Source: Oceanospirillum sp048264105 (GTDB taxonomy: Bacteria; Pseudomonadota; Gammaproteobacteria; Pseudomonadales; Halomonadaceae). Taken from it: 64,000 nt of DNA. The notes below the pieces were generated by a model that searched no databases, was not told the DNA's origin, and saw nothing but the letters and a program-made list of their open reading frames with translations. The stretch lies in assembly GCA_048264105.1 (NCBI GenBank), contig JBLXDJ010000005.1:62001-126000 (forward strand). The letters run 5' to 3'. This document shows, one piece after another, positions 25,463 through 34,562 of the stretch (position 1 is the stretch's first letter; each line of letters opens with the position of its first letter). Both the position numbers and the translations under genes were made by a program.

Positions 25463-27292
25463 TTATAGTTGTCTGACAAAACAACGGTTACGGCCTTTGT
25501 TCTTCGCGTCATAAAGCAGGTTGTCTGAGAGAGCGATGGCCTGATCCAGATCGGTATCTGTACCGGCAGGAATGATGACGGCTCCCACCGAGATGGTGAT
25601 CTGTTGCTGGCGATGCAGGGGGTGCTGGCTGATGTGTTGTTGAAACTGATGAATCGCCTCTGCTAACACCTGTGCATTGTCATGGCAGACAATGATGCCA
25701 AACTCCTCGCCGCCAAAACGAAACAGATCGGCTGTCCATTTTTGCCAGTAGGATCTCATCGCGTCAGCCAGACGGATCAGCACCTGATCACCATCCTGAT
25801 GACCGAAAATATCGTTAACCTGTTTGAAATGGTCGATATCCAGCAGAATAAATCCGATCTGTCCCTGACACTCCTGCTGGCTTTTCTCAAACAGGCGAGG
25901 CAGGCGTCGTCTGTTGTTCAGTCCCGTTAAGGCATCGGTGATCGCATCGAGTTTCAGTTGTTTGTTCAGCTCGGTGAGCTGAGCTGTTTTCTCTGCTACC
26001 AGACGTTCCAGCTCATCATTATTCTGTTGTTGCAGCTTCAGGTTTTCTGCCAGCGTATTAGCTTGTTCCTGCTTAAGGTGGTTAATTTTATCCACCAGAG
26101 CCAGAGCCAGTACGAGCATCTCAACCATGGACCCTATATTGATACTGTTGGTGGTCAGAGGCGTGGCAGGAATGAGGCCCATAACCTGAGCGAAATAGAC
26201 CACGGTCGAGATCAGCAGAATAAGCCAGGCAAGGATAAAGATCCTTGAGGCCCGGTCACCTTTTACCCCCTGTAAAATGGCGGTAAGTAGCACGGTTATC
26301 ATCATTGCTGATGCGCCGGGGAAAAACGCCATAAAGGCGGTTGCATATTGACCGGACAGTGCCATGGCAAGCGGAATCAGCTGATAAAGCGTGAGCAGTT
26401 GTATGGCCCGATACATTCGCGGGCTTTTTTGCCTGAATTTCAGAAATGAGCTGGAGAAGAAGTACAGGCCTATCAGTAGCAGGCAGGAAAGGACCACCAG
26501 TCCATGATTGCTCACCCATGAGCTGTCGGGCCAAAGGTGGTGTGCGAAGCCTCTGAACATCAAGTTCCAGATAAGAAATAAGCTGAGATAGAGACTGTAA
26601 AAGAAGAAGTCCCGCTCCCGGGTCAGAAGGCCTATGACAAGGTTATAGGCGATCAGCAGCAGTAGCGCACCATAGTAAATCCCATACCAGAGGCTGTCGT
26701 TACCCAGATGATCCCGATACGCCTGCGGTTCGAAGAGGAAAACAGGGGTGGCCTCATGCAGGCCGTCAAAGGTATCGAATCTGAGGTAGAGGCTGATCTC
26801 TTCGTCTGCATTGAGGTTTACCGGAATGGCAAAACCGCGGTAATTGTCGGTCCGGTTGGTATAAGGCCGATAATCCCCCAGCTGATAGCTGTCAGGCTCA
26901 GCTGATGGTGTCCGGAATAGCCAGATATCGATGTAATCCTGCAGCGGCTGATCAAGCAGTAGCGTCAGCGTTCTGGATTGGCTGCGGGTATTTTTTAAGG
27001 TGAGCCGGAACCAATGCTCACGGGGATCAGCAGACAGGTTGAGAATTCCGGGGTCAGCGGTTTGCCAGCCTGAGTCCGGGACGGCTCTTACCTGACTCAG
27101 GGTGCTTTTCAGGATGTTTTCTTCGGAATGCTCCCCCTGCAAGGTCTGAGGTTTCAGATGTTCAGCTTTGGCCGTGATGCCGTCAGGTGTCTCCAATACA
27201 AAAGCATTGGCAGGTAAGGGCAGGAGGGCAATGACAAAAAGCAGGACAGAGAAGATCAAATGAAAAGGGCGGATAGGATAAAGATTCAGCAC
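25463..27292 (-). CDS. 7TM-DISM receptor diguanylate cyclase, paralogue A
   Basis: A 609-residue membrane c-di-GMP synthase. Signal peptide (about 1-30, ending PANA), periplasmic 7TMR-DISMED2 domain (about 50-185; such domains are thought to bind carbohydrate-like ligands), seven hydrophobic helices (about 195-390), a coiled coil (about 395-440) and a GGDEF domain with DALTGLNNRRRLP, LLDIDHFKQVNDIFGHQDGD and active site RFGGEEF. There is no RxxD inhibitory site before GGEEF. It starts with GTG, as no ATG is near. The next gene upstream is a close paralogue with the same architecture. Confidence 0.93.
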   Translation of the reverse strand: MLNLYPIRPFHLIFSVLLFVIALLPLPANAFVLETPDGITAKAEHLKPQTLQGEHSEENILKSTLSQVRAVPDSGWQTADPGILNLSADPREHWFRLTLKNTRSQSRTLTLLLDQPLQDYIDIWLFRTPSAEPDSYQLGDYRPYTNRTDNYRGFAIPVNLNADEEISLYLRFDTFDGLHEATPVFLFEPQAYRDHLGNDSLWYGIYYGALLLLIAYNLVIGLLTRERDFFFYSLYLSLFLIWNLMFRGFAHHLWPDSSWVSNHGLVVLSCLLLIGLYFFSSSFLKFRQKSPRMYRAIQLLTLYQLIPLAMALSGQYATAFMAFFPGASAMMITVLLTAILQGVKGDRASRIFILAWLILLISTVVYFAQVMGLIPATPLTTNSINIGSMVEMLVLALALVDKINHLKQEQANTLAENLKLQQQNNDELERLVAEKTAQLTELNKQLKLDAITDALTGLNNRRRLPRLFEKSQQECQGQIGFILLDIDHFKQVNDIFGHQDGDQVLIRLADAMRSYWQKWTADLFRFGGEEFGIIVCHDNAQVLAEAIHQFQQHISQHPLHRQQQITISVGAVIIPAGTDTDLDQAIALSDNLLYDAKNKGRNRCFVRQL

Positions 27293-27378
27293 AATCTTTG
27301 ATCTCTCTTCTGGCTGGGGTTATCTGGTGTAGCATTTAAAGCGGTTATTTTTATATATGTTAACAGATAATCGGCGGA

Positions 27379-29202
27379 TTAACATTGATCTTCAGCCGAG
27401 AGTGACCTGATATAGCAGAGGTTCCTGCCACGATTTTTAGCATCATAGAGTAGACCATCTGCAACCGCTATTGCCTGATCGAGATCAGGGCATTGGCCGG
27501 AGGGCATCATCACCGCACCCACTGAAATGGTGATGTTGTCGCTGTGGTGCAGTGACAGATTGCTGATATGTTGCTGGAATGTCTGAATTTTCTTCTCCAG
27601 CTCATGACGGTCTTTATGACAGGTAATGATGCCAAACTCTTCGCCACCAAAGCGAAACAGGTCTGCAGGCCAATCCTGCCAGAATCGGGTCATCGCCTCG
27701 GAAAGTTTAATCAGAACCTGATCCCCATCCTGATGACCGAAGCGGTCATTGACCTGTTTGAAGTGGTCTATATCCAACAGAATAAAACCGATCTGCTCAT
27801 CAAGCCGGCTGCAGTGCTCAAGCTTATTCTCATAGAGTTGCGGAAGTTTGCGGCGGTTATAGAGGCCGGTCAGGGCATCGGTGATGGCGTCGTGCTTTAG
27901 CTGTTCATTCAGGGCGGTCAGTTGTGCTGTTTTTTCGTCCACAAGGCGCTCAAGTTCACTGTTGTTATCCTGTTGCAGTTGCAGGTTAACTTCCAGTGCC
28001 CGGGTTTGCTGGCGTTTCATCTGATTGATTTTATCTACCAGCGCCAGGGCCAGAACCAGCATCTCGAACAGAGAACCGATATTCAGAATGTTGGATGTCA
28101 GGCTGTTGGCGGGGATCATCCCGAACACCTGTGCGAAATAGATCAGGGCGGAAATGATCAGGATGCCCCAGGCCAAAGAAAAAATTAGAGCAGGTCGGCT
28201 GCCTTTCATGGCCCGGTAAACAGCAACCCCCAGTATCAGTATCAGCTGCACTGCTGCCGCCGGCATCAGTAAGGCGAAAACAGAGGCGTACTGCCCACTG
28301 AATGCCATGATCACGGCAATAAACTGAACGACGGTTGTTGCAGCGATCAGTTTATAGAACCCCGGGGTTTTATTTTTGAGCCGGAGGAAATGAATGGTGA
28401 AGATACTCAGGCTGATAAAGATCCCGGAAGAGGTCAGGGCAACAGCCTGATTCGCAAACCAGGTATTGTCCTGCCAGAAATATTGCTGTCCATAGCCGCG
28501 GAAGGTGATATTCCAGATAAAGAAAAAGCCCAGATAGAGACTGTAAAGGTAGAAATCCCGCTCCCGGGTCATCAGCCCGATGATCAGGTTATAGGCCAGC
28601 AGGATCAGCAAAGCCCCATAATAGAAACCGTACCAGAGTGAATCGGTTGTCACCCAGTAGTGGTATTCAGGGCCGGTGAGTAAATGGATCGGAATCGCTT
28701 CGTAGAGACCGTCGTGGGTATCCAGTCGGATGTAGATCTCAGTGGATTCCTGACTTTTCAGATAGACCGGAAAAGCAAAGCCACGATAGTCGAGAGGACG
28801 ACTGCCAAAGGAGCGTCGATCGCCCGTCAGGTATTGCTGTTTTACCTGCTGGTTCTCATCCAGTTGCCAGTAATCGATATAGTCCTGCAGGGGTTGATCC
28901 AGCAGTAGCAGAAGCTGTTCAGGGTTATCCCGTTGATTGGTCAGGCGTATTTTCAGCCAGTGTTCCCGGGTATCAATGGCAAAGTTGAGTACCTGGTTGG
29001 ATGCTTTTTGCCACTGGCCAAGGGGGGCAGAGCGGATCTCATCAAAAGTCCTCTTCTCCGGATTGGCCTGCAGAAGTTCAGACTCAAGCACAAAGCCGTC
29101 CGGCATTTGCTGAACAAATGCTTGTGCAGGTAGTGACAACAGGCAAAAACACAACAAAAAGACGCCGTAGAACAAAGCGTCTTTTCCTAAGACTTTCAAC
29201 AT
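27379..29202 (-). CDS. 7TM-DISM receptor diguanylate cyclase, paralogue B
   Basis: A 607-residue protein with the same architecture as the gene at 25463: signal peptide ending LPAQA-F, DISMED2 periplasmic domain, seven membrane helices, coiled coil and GGDEF (DALTGLYNRRKLPQ, LLDIDHFKQVNDRFGHQDGD, RFGGEEFGI). Long identical blocks between the two, such as DQPLQDYID, TRERDF and INISVG-like C-terminal segments, show a tandem duplication. The periplasmic domains differ most, suggesting different ligands. GGAAG precedes the ATG. The 86-base gap to paralogue A allows one transcript. Confidence 0.93.
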   Translation of the reverse strand: MLKVLGKDALFYGVFLLCFCLLSLPAQAFVQQMPDGFVLESELLQANPEKRTFDEIRSAPLGQWQKASNQVLNFAIDTREHWLKIRLTNQRDNPEQLLLLLDQPLQDYIDYWQLDENQQVKQQYLTGDRRSFGSRPLDYRGFAFPVYLKSQESTEIYIRLDTHDGLYEAIPIHLLTGPEYHYWVTTDSLWYGFYYGALLILLAYNLIIGLMTRERDFYLYSLYLGFFFIWNITFRGYGQQYFWQDNTWFANQAVALTSSGIFISLSIFTIHFLRLKNKTPGFYKLIAATTVVQFIAVIMAFSGQYASVFALLMPAAAVQLILILGVAVYRAMKGSRPALIFSLAWGILIISALIYFAQVFGMIPANSLTSNILNIGSLFEMLVLALALVDKINQMKRQQTRALEVNLQLQQDNNSELERLVDEKTAQLTALNEQLKHDAITDALTGLYNRRKLPQLYENKLEHCSRLDEQIGFILLDIDHFKQVNDRFGHQDGDQVLIKLSEAMTRFWQDWPADLFRFGGEEFGIITCHKDRHELEKKIQTFQQHISNLSLHHSDNITISVGAVMMPSGQCPDLDQAIAVADGLLYDAKNRGRNLCYIRSLSAEDQC

Positions 29203-29429
29203 GAAGCTTCCATTTCCGTATCGGTACGCGATTTTTTGTTGTTATGTGGGGTTACCAGTATATGGTTTATTGCTTTTCGGCTCGATAGTTTTATTCCCCT
29301 GTTGGTTGCAAAATCCTTCTGCGCCCATATATCTGTGCCATCTACTATGCGGCGTTGACCGTGTCTTTGCATACAGGCTGTATATCATGGGGTCTGTCAC
29401 TGTGCTGAATTTTTCAAAAGGTGTTCCTG

Positions 29430-30404
29430 ATGACCAAAGCACTCTCCATACGGGGGCTGAAAAAGGTTTACGGCAATGGTTTTGTCGCCCTTAAAGGCAT
29501 TGATCTGGATGTAGAGCAAGGTGACTTTTTTGCTCTTTTGGGCCCGAACGGGGCCGGAAAATCGACCACTCTGGGTATTGTCAGCTCTCTGGTGAATAAA
29601 TCTGAAGGTAGTGTTTCTATCTTTGGTGTTGATATTGACAAAGATTTTTCCAAAGCGAAGCGTTTTCTGGGGGTTGTGCCTCAGGAATTTAACTTCAACC
29701 AGTTTGAGAAAGTGCAGGATATTGTACTCAGTCAGGCGGGTTACTACGGTATTCCCCGGGCTGAAGCCAAGGTGCGTACTGAGCAGTTTCTGAAAGAGTT
29801 AGGGTTGTGGGATAAACGCGACAACGCTGCCCGCATGCTGTCAGGCGGTATGAAGCGCCGTCTGATGATCGCCCGGGCGCTGATCCATAAACCCCGCATG
29901 CTGATTCTTGATGAACCCACTGCGGGTGTTGATATTGAACTGCGCCGCTCTATGTGGGAGTTCATTAAAAAGATCAACCGGGAAGAAGGCACCACGATTA
30001 TCCTCACCACTCACTACCTTGAGGAAGCCGAGAGCCTCTGTCGCAATATCGCCATTATTGATCAGGGCGAGATTATTAAAAACACCACGATAAAGGCGTT
30101 ACTCAGCCAGCTGAATACCGAAGTCTTTATTATGGATACGGCGGACTCCCTGTCAGAAGCGCCTGAGATTGAAGGGTTTGAAACCACGCTGATCGACGAG
30201 CACAGCTTTGAAGTCGTCATGCAGCGCGGCCAGCATCTGAACGAAGTGTTTACACAGCTGAATGCTGTGGGTGTCAGCATCAGTTCCATGCGTACCAAGT
30301 CGAACCGGCTTGAAGAACTCTTTGTTGAGTTGGTGGAGCAGGACCGCAATAAAGAGGGTGCTGCTGAAAAGGAATCGGATCAGAAAGATAAGGTGGGTGC
30401 ATAA
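29430..30404 (+). CDS. yadG: ABC transporter ATP-binding protein, YadG type
   Basis: The ATPase of an ABC-2 type exporter. About 324 residues with Walker A GPNGAGKST, Q-loop PQEF, signature LSGGMKRRLMIARAL, Walker B MLILDEPTAGVD and H-loop TTHYLEE, plus a C-terminal extension of about 90 residues ending in a charged tail. The ATG at 29430 (AAGGTG upstream) is used rather than an in-frame GTG at 29421. The permease gene begins on the base after the stop. The substrate of E. coli YadGH homologues is not established. Confidence 0.9.
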   Translation: MTKALSIRGLKKVYGNGFVALKGIDLDVEQGDFFALLGPNGAGKSTTLGIVSSLVNKSEGSVSIFGVDIDKDFSKAKRFLGVVPQEFNFNQFEKVQDIVLSQAGYYGIPRAEAKVRTEQFLKELGLWDKRDNAARMLSGGMKRRLMIARALIHKPRMLILDEPTAGVDIELRRSMWEFIKKINREEGTTIILTTHYLEEAESLCRNIAIIDQGEIIKNTTIKALLSQLNTEVFIMDTADSLSEAPEIEGFETTLIDEHSFEVVMQRGQHLNEVFTQLNAVGVSISSMRTKSNRLEELFVELVEQDRNKEGAAEKESDQKDKVGA

Positions 30405-31178
30405 ATGAGTGTTCAGGAATATTGGATTGCGTTTACCACCATTATCCATAAAGAGATCAATCGTTTTACCCGCATCTGGGCGCAAACCCTGCTGCCACCT
30501 GCTATCACCATGACCCTGTATTTCGTCATCTTCGGTAATCTGATCGGTAGCCGTATCGGTGAGATGGGCGGCTTCAGCTACATGCAGTTTATTGTGCCGG
30601 GGCTGATCATGATGTCGGTGATTACTAACTCATACTCCAACGTGGTGTCATCGTTTTACGGAGCCCGTTTTCAGAAGAGTATTGAAGAACTGCTGGTATC
30701 ACCAACGCCTAACTGGATCATTCTGAGTGGCTTTGTGCTGGGTGGTGTTGCCCGTGGTCTCACCGTAGGGTTTATCGTCACCGTGTTGTCGCTGTTCTTC
30801 ACCGATCTGCATCTGCACAATCTGGGGATTACCATTCTGGTGGTGCTGATGACCTCGATCCTGTTTGCACTGGGTGGCTTTGTAAATGCCATGTTTGCCC
30901 GCAGTTTCGATGATATCTCTATCGTACCGACTTTCATTTTGACGCCGCTGACGTATCTGGGTGGTGTATTTTATTCGATCTCGCTGCTGCCGGATTTCTG
31001 GCAGGGTGTGTCCATGCTGAACCCGATTCTGTACATGGTGAACACCTTCCGCTATGGCATTCTGGGCGTGTCGGATATTGATGTGGTATATGCACTTTCA
31101 GCGGTTGCTGTCTTTATTGTGGCGATGTTTACCCTCTGCCTGACCCTGCTGAATAAAGGTAAAGGAATCCGGAGCTAA
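30405..31178 (+). CDS. yadH: ABC-2 type permease, YadH type
   Basis: A 257-residue membrane protein with about six helices, partner of the preceding ATPase. The segments NLIGSRIGEMGGFSYMQFIVPGLIMM, SFYGARFQKSIEELLVSPTP and LTPLTYLGGVFYSISLLP are typical of the YadH/NodJ ABC-2 family. It begins immediately after the ATPase stop and ends immediately before the queF start, so the three genes form one tightly packed operon. Confidence 0.92.
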   Translation: MSVQEYWIAFTTIIHKEINRFTRIWAQTLLPPAITMTLYFVIFGNLIGSRIGEMGGFSYMQFIVPGLIMMSVITNSYSNVVSSFYGARFQKSIEELLVSPTPNWIILSGFVLGGVARGLTVGFIVTVLSLFFTDLHLHNLGITILVVLMTSILFALGGFVNAMFARSFDDISIVPTFILTPLTYLGGVFYSISLLPDFWQGVSMLNPILYMVNTFRYGILGVSDIDVVYALSAVAVFIVAMFTLCLTLLNKGKGIRS

Positions 31179-32054
31179 ATGATGAGTGATTCAAAACAAA
31201 TGCACGGACAGGAACATGCCAGCGCGGAGACTTCTCAGCTGGGTAAAGATACGCAATATGTTGACCAGTATGATGCCAGTCTGCTGTTTCCGATTCCCCG
31301 TCAGCCTAAGCGTGACGAGATAGGCCTAGAACAACTGGGAGCGGAGGAGGGGCGCTTGCCTTTCTTCGGTCAGGATATCTGGAACGCCTTTGAGCTGTCC
31401 TGGCTGAATCCGAAAGGTAAGCCGGAAGTGGCCGTGGCGGTGTTCCGCATACCGGCTGACTCAGACAATATTATTGAGTCCAAGTCCTTTAAGCTCTACC
31501 TGAACTCCTTTAATCAGACCCGTCTTGATGATGTTCAGCAACTTCAGATGACGCTGGAAAAAGATCTCTCCGCTGCCGCAGGTGCACCGGTAATGGTGGA
31601 ACTGCACGCTCTGGATGGTGCAACAGAGCTGCAGGTTGTAGAGCCAAAAGGCCGCTGCATTGATGGTCTGGATATTGAGGTTGAGCACTATCATCCGCAG
31701 CCATCATTGCTGAAAAACCAGAGCGACCTGATTGTCGAAGAAACGCTTTACAGCCATCTGCTGCGTTCAAACTGCCCGGTTACCGGTCAGCCGGATTGGG
31801 CGACAGTAGAAATCAGCTATACCGGCAAGAAGATCGATAAAGCGGGTTTGCTGGCATATATCATCTCTTTCCGTCAGCACAATGATTTCCACGAACAGTG
31901 TGTTGAACGCATGTTTGTCGATATCAGTCAGCGTTGCCAGCCGGAAGAGCTGACCGTGGTTGCCCGCTACACCCGACGGGGTGGGCTGGATATTAACCCG
32001 TGGCGTTCTTCTAACCGTCCTGATCTGTCGAATCGCCGTTTTGTTCGCCAGTAG
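31179..32054 (+). CDS. queF: NADPH-dependent 7-cyano-7-deazaguanine reductase
   Basis: Reduces preQ0 to preQ1 in queuosine synthesis. The 291-residue length is that of the long, two-domain QueF type. The substrate-binding ESKSFKLYLNS (starting E100) and the catalytic cysteine C199 with the downstream aspartate D206 in SNCPVTGQPDWA are present, as are the later LAYIISFRQHNDFHEQ and the closing NPWRSSN. It begins directly after the YadH stop, with GGAG near the end of yadH. No preQ1 riboswitch was seen upstream of the operon. Confidence 0.97.
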   Translation: MMSDSKQMHGQEHASAETSQLGKDTQYVDQYDASLLFPIPRQPKRDEIGLEQLGAEEGRLPFFGQDIWNAFELSWLNPKGKPEVAVAVFRIPADSDNIIESKSFKLYLNSFNQTRLDDVQQLQMTLEKDLSAAAGAPVMVELHALDGATELQVVEPKGRCIDGLDIEVEHYHPQPSLLKNQSDLIVEETLYSHLLRSNCPVTGQPDWATVEISYTGKKIDKAGLLAYIISFRQHNDFHEQCVERMFVDISQRCQPEELTVVARYTRRGGLDINPWRSSNRPDLSNRRFVRQ

Positions 32055-32095
32055 TCATTTCATTACGATCTGAAATGGTTGTCTGAAGACGAAAA

Positions 32096-32129
32096 AAAGC
32101 CCATGCAGCATCGCTTGCATGGGCTTTTT
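32096..32129. terminator. Bidirectional terminator between queF and the coiled-coil protein gene
   Basis: AAAGCCCATGCA (32096-32107), eight-base loop, TGCATGGGCTTT (32116-32127), T-runs on both strands. Confidence 0.92.
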
Positions 32130-32164
32130 AGCTTTTGTATCAGGTGCTTTTCTCAAGCACGGGT

Positions 32165-32893
32165 TCAGGCTTTAGGCTGATCCGGTGTATCGGGGTTTTC
32201 ATTATCTTTCGGTGCCGCAGGTTGGGCATCATGAGCCTGATGCTCTTCCTCGAGCAGTTTAATATCCTGCTCATGCTGCTCTTTGTACCGGTTGATCAGC
32301 TTCTTCGCTTTTGCCAGCTGTTCGCGGTAATGGGTGATCTTCTCCTCAACCGCTGCAGCTTCTTTCCGGCTTAGCTTGATATATTCTTCCAGGTGTAACA
32401 GTGAGCTGGTCTGTTGAGCGGCAATATCTTCGGCGGTTTCCGGGTTATTCAGTAAGCCTTCAATTAGCTTGCGAAGATTGGCGGTCAGCAGAAGTTTTTC
32501 ATTCAGCATCTTACGCAGTTCGCTGATCTCTCCGGTTACTTTCATATCATCGGTTTCATCGGAATCTGCCGACACAGGGATAAAGCCTTCGCCTTCAATC
32601 GGCTGCGGTGATTCCACAGGGGTGATCTTAGGCGCGGACTCCGCTTTCGTATCGTCGGCATGATCGTCAGGCGAGGCCTCCTGCGGTTTCTCCTGATCAT
32701 CAGGCGACACCGCATCTGTCTCGGTCATTGCCGCGACGGCGGGAGGTGGGGCTGTCTCTTCCTGATCCTCGCCCCGCAGAGTGCGGATCTGTTTTTTCAG
32801 AAAACGGGTGTGCAGAAACAGAAAAAAGATACCGCCCGCCAATAGTAAGAACAGCTGTATAATGCCAACCAGTGCCAGTGTGGACAAAACCAT
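32165..32893 (-). CDS. Hypothetical membrane-anchored acidic coiled-coil protein
   Basis: A 242-residue protein of unknown function. One N-terminal transmembrane helix (about 5-27), a basic segment, a long acidic Pro/Glu/Asp-rich linker (about 42-115), then a helical coiled-coil region (about 118-215) and a low-complexity tail. No enzymatic motif is seen. AAGGAAATTGTGAC precedes the ATG at 32893. It is transcribed alone. The layout recalls small cell-envelope scaffold proteins, but no function can be assigned. Confidence 0.65.
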   Translation of the reverse strand: MVLSTLALVGIIQLFLLLAGGIFFLFLHTRFLKKQIRTLRGEDQEETAPPPAVAAMTETDAVSPDDQEKPQEASPDDHADDTKAESAPKITPVESPQPIEGEGFIPVSADSDETDDMKVTGEISELRKMLNEKLLLTANLRKLIEGLLNNPETAEDIAAQQTSSLLHLEEYIKLSRKEAAAVEEKITHYREQLAKAKKLINRYKEQHEQDIKLLEEEHQAHDAQPAAPKDNENPDTPDQPKA

Positions 32894-33080
32894 GTCACAA
32901 TTTCCTTAAATACTCAGGTCAGGGCATCATAACCTGTATTGTTATTAAGCTCTATGCTCTCGTAATGCGTTAGAAAAGAGTCTAAAAAGCGTTAAAAGTG
33001 GCGTTTATATGGCCACTTTGACAGAGTATGCCGTTTAGCCCCTGTCCGGCTCATTTATCAGTTCAGTAAGCGGAGTTTGT

Positions 33081-33641
33081 ATGCAAGCCGAAGCGCTATT
33101 GTTAAACCGTAATTCACACCCGAAATTATCCGGTGATCTGCCCGACAAAGAGACGCTGGAGTTTATCTATCAGGCGGCTCTGCGTGCGCCTGATCATGGT
33201 TGTATCCGTCCATGGCGTTTTATTGAGTTTTCCGGTGCAGGTCGTGAGCGTCTGGGCGAGATCTTTCACAAAGGGCTGATGGCACGAAAGCCGGATGCTG
33301 ATGAAGCACAGCAGAATAAAGTCCGTATTATGACCCTGCGTGCTCCGCTGGTGATCGCCGTTGTTGCCAAGGTTACCGAAGACCACCCGAAAGTGCCGGT
33401 TCTGGAGCAATACTTATCGGCTGGCGCAGCAGCTCAAAACATGATGCTGGCTGCCCATGCGAAAGGCCTTGGTGCCATCTGGCGTACCGGTGATGTCGCA
33501 TTTGATGCGGTTGTGAATCAGGAACTGGGTCTGGAAGGTGAAGATCAGATTGTCGGCTTTCTGTACATCGGTGATGTTGAAGGGCGTAACAAACCGCTGC
33601 CGGAACATAGCAGTGAAGATTTTGTTGAGCGTTGGGTTTAA
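33081..33641 (+). CDS. Nitroreductase-family flavoprotein, YdjA type
   Basis: A 186-residue FMN-dependent NAD(P)H oxidoreductase-like protein of the short YdjA group. Typical segments are LLLNRNSHPKLSG, AALRAPDHGCIRPWRFIEF (flavin-binding), the central EQYLSAGAAAQNMMLAAHAKGLGAIWRTG, and the C-terminal GFLYIGDVEG. The natural substrate of this group is unknown. The ATG at 33081 follows GCGGAG. The thioesterase gene follows after 48 bases. Confidence 0.92.
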   Translation: MQAEALLLNRNSHPKLSGDLPDKETLEFIYQAALRAPDHGCIRPWRFIEFSGAGRERLGEIFHKGLMARKPDADEAQQNKVRIMTLRAPLVIAVVAKVTEDHPKVPVLEQYLSAGAAAQNMMLAAHAKGLGAIWRTGDVAFDAVVNQELGLEGEDQIVGFLYIGDVEGRNKPLPEHSSEDFVERWV

Positions 33642-33689
33642 GCATTAGGCTATTGTCAGAATAAGGCGAAAAGCAGTAAGGAGTTGATT

Positions 33690-34142
33690 GTGCAGCAGGC
33701 ACGGGTTGATCAGTTTTTAGAGCACGTTAAAGCATCCATCCCACTGGTAAATCATATGGGGCTGGATCGGGTGACATTTGAGAACAAAGAGGTTTGTTTC
33801 CATGCCTCCCTTGCCCCCAACCTGAACGATAAAGGTACCGGTTTTGGTGGTTCTATCAGTGGTCTTTGCACGCTGGCGGGATGGGCGCTGACAACGCTGT
33901 TGCTGATTGAGCAGGATCTGGAACGCAGTGCTGTAGTTAAAACCGGTACGATCGACTTTTTTGCCCCTGTTACCTCTGATTTTATTGTCCGCTGTTTCTG
34001 TCCTGAAGAGGATGGAGCCGCCGCGCTGATTGAAAAGGTGCGCACCAAAGGCCGGGGACGTTTGCCGATCGTTGCTGAGATTCTTCAGGCTGACAAAGTG
34101 GCGGTAAGATACACAGGCGATTATGTCGCACTGGACGCCTGA
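33690..34142 (+). CDS. Thioesterase-domain protein (YiiD C-terminal type)
   Basis: A 150-residue hotdog-fold protein related to the putative thioesterase domain at the C terminus of YiiD. The central helix and Asn-rich loop PNLNDKGTGFGGSISGLCTLAGWAL is diagnostic. The acyl substrate is unknown. The start is GTG at 33690, with AAGGAG exactly six bases upstream; a TTG at 33684 is rejected because it abuts that ribosome-binding site. It probably shares a transcript with the nitroreductase. Confidence 0.82.
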   Translation: MQQARVDQFLEHVKASIPLVNHMGLDRVTFENKEVCFHASLAPNLNDKGTGFGGSISGLCTLAGWALTTLLLIEQDLERSAVVKTGTIDFFAPVTSDFIVRCFCPEEDGAAALIEKVRTKGRGRLPIVAEILQADKVAVRYTGDYVALDA

Positions 34143-34217
34143 GAATGCATTAAAAGCCCTCAGGCAGGGTAAGTGATTGAGATTTATAAAAAAGTTAGAA
34201 AAACTTTCAAAAAAGTC

Positions 34218-34246
34218 TTGCCCTTGCCAGATCACCTCCCTATAAT
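34218..34246 (+). promoter_or_regulatory. Promoter of tRNA-Ser
   Basis: TTGCCC (34218-34223), 17-base spacer, TATAAT (34241-34246), then a GC-rich ACGCGCC discriminator; 45 bases before the tRNA. Confidence 0.9.
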
Positions 34247-34291
34247 ACGCGCCATCTGTTGAGCAGCTAGCGCTGTTTAGCCAGATATTGC

Positions 34292-34379
34292 GGAGAGGTG
34301 GCCGAGTGGTCGAAGGCGCACGCCTGGAAAGTGTGTATATCGAAAGGTATCGAGGGTTCGAATCCCTCCTTCTCCGCCA
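34292..34379 (+). tRNA. tRNA-Ser (GGA)
   Basis: 88 bases including CCA, with the long variable arm of a class II tRNA and anticodon GGA in loop CTGGAAA. Its 3' part from 34346 belongs to the 54-bp repeat that flanks the integrated element, so the mature tRNA 3' half is supplied by the element-proximal att site. Confidence 0.97.
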
Positions 34380-34399
34380 CGAATTCTAAAGCCCGCTGA
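34346..34399. repeat. attL: 54-bp direct repeat at the tRNA-Ser 3' end
   Basis: Identical over 54 bases to 41739-41792. It covers the last 34 bases of the tRNA and 20 bases beyond it. Confidence 0.95.
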
Positions 34400-34422
34400 T
34401 TCTATGAATTGGCGGGTTTTTT
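34388..34422 (+). terminator. Terminator behind tRNA-Ser, half from the element
   Basis: AAGCCCGC pairs with GCGGGTTT around an inner GATTC/GAATT stem, then a T-run. The left arm is inside the repeat, the right arm is element DNA. Confidence 0.8.
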
Positions 34423-34490
34423 CGTTTAAATCCCTGCAATTTCGCAGAATTTCACTTTTTAGAGCCTATTACGCTACGGTCAGTCTTTGA

Positions 34491-34513
34491 AACTGGTACG
34501 TGTAACTGGTACG
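34491..34513. repeat. Left candidate integrase arm sites
   Basis: AACTGGTACG occurs twice in tandem (34491-34500, 34504-34513) just inside attL. The same TGGTAC motif recurs at the other end of the element. Confidence 0.55.
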
Positions 34514-34562
34514 TCCCAATGGTTTCAAAGGTCGGTTTTGGTTGACTGATTGGGCGTATAAA

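Noticed and set aside
29201..29494. 97-codon frame between the cyclase and yadG genes
   Set aside because: Hydrophobic by chance, lies over the divergent promoter region and overlaps the yadG start in another frame.
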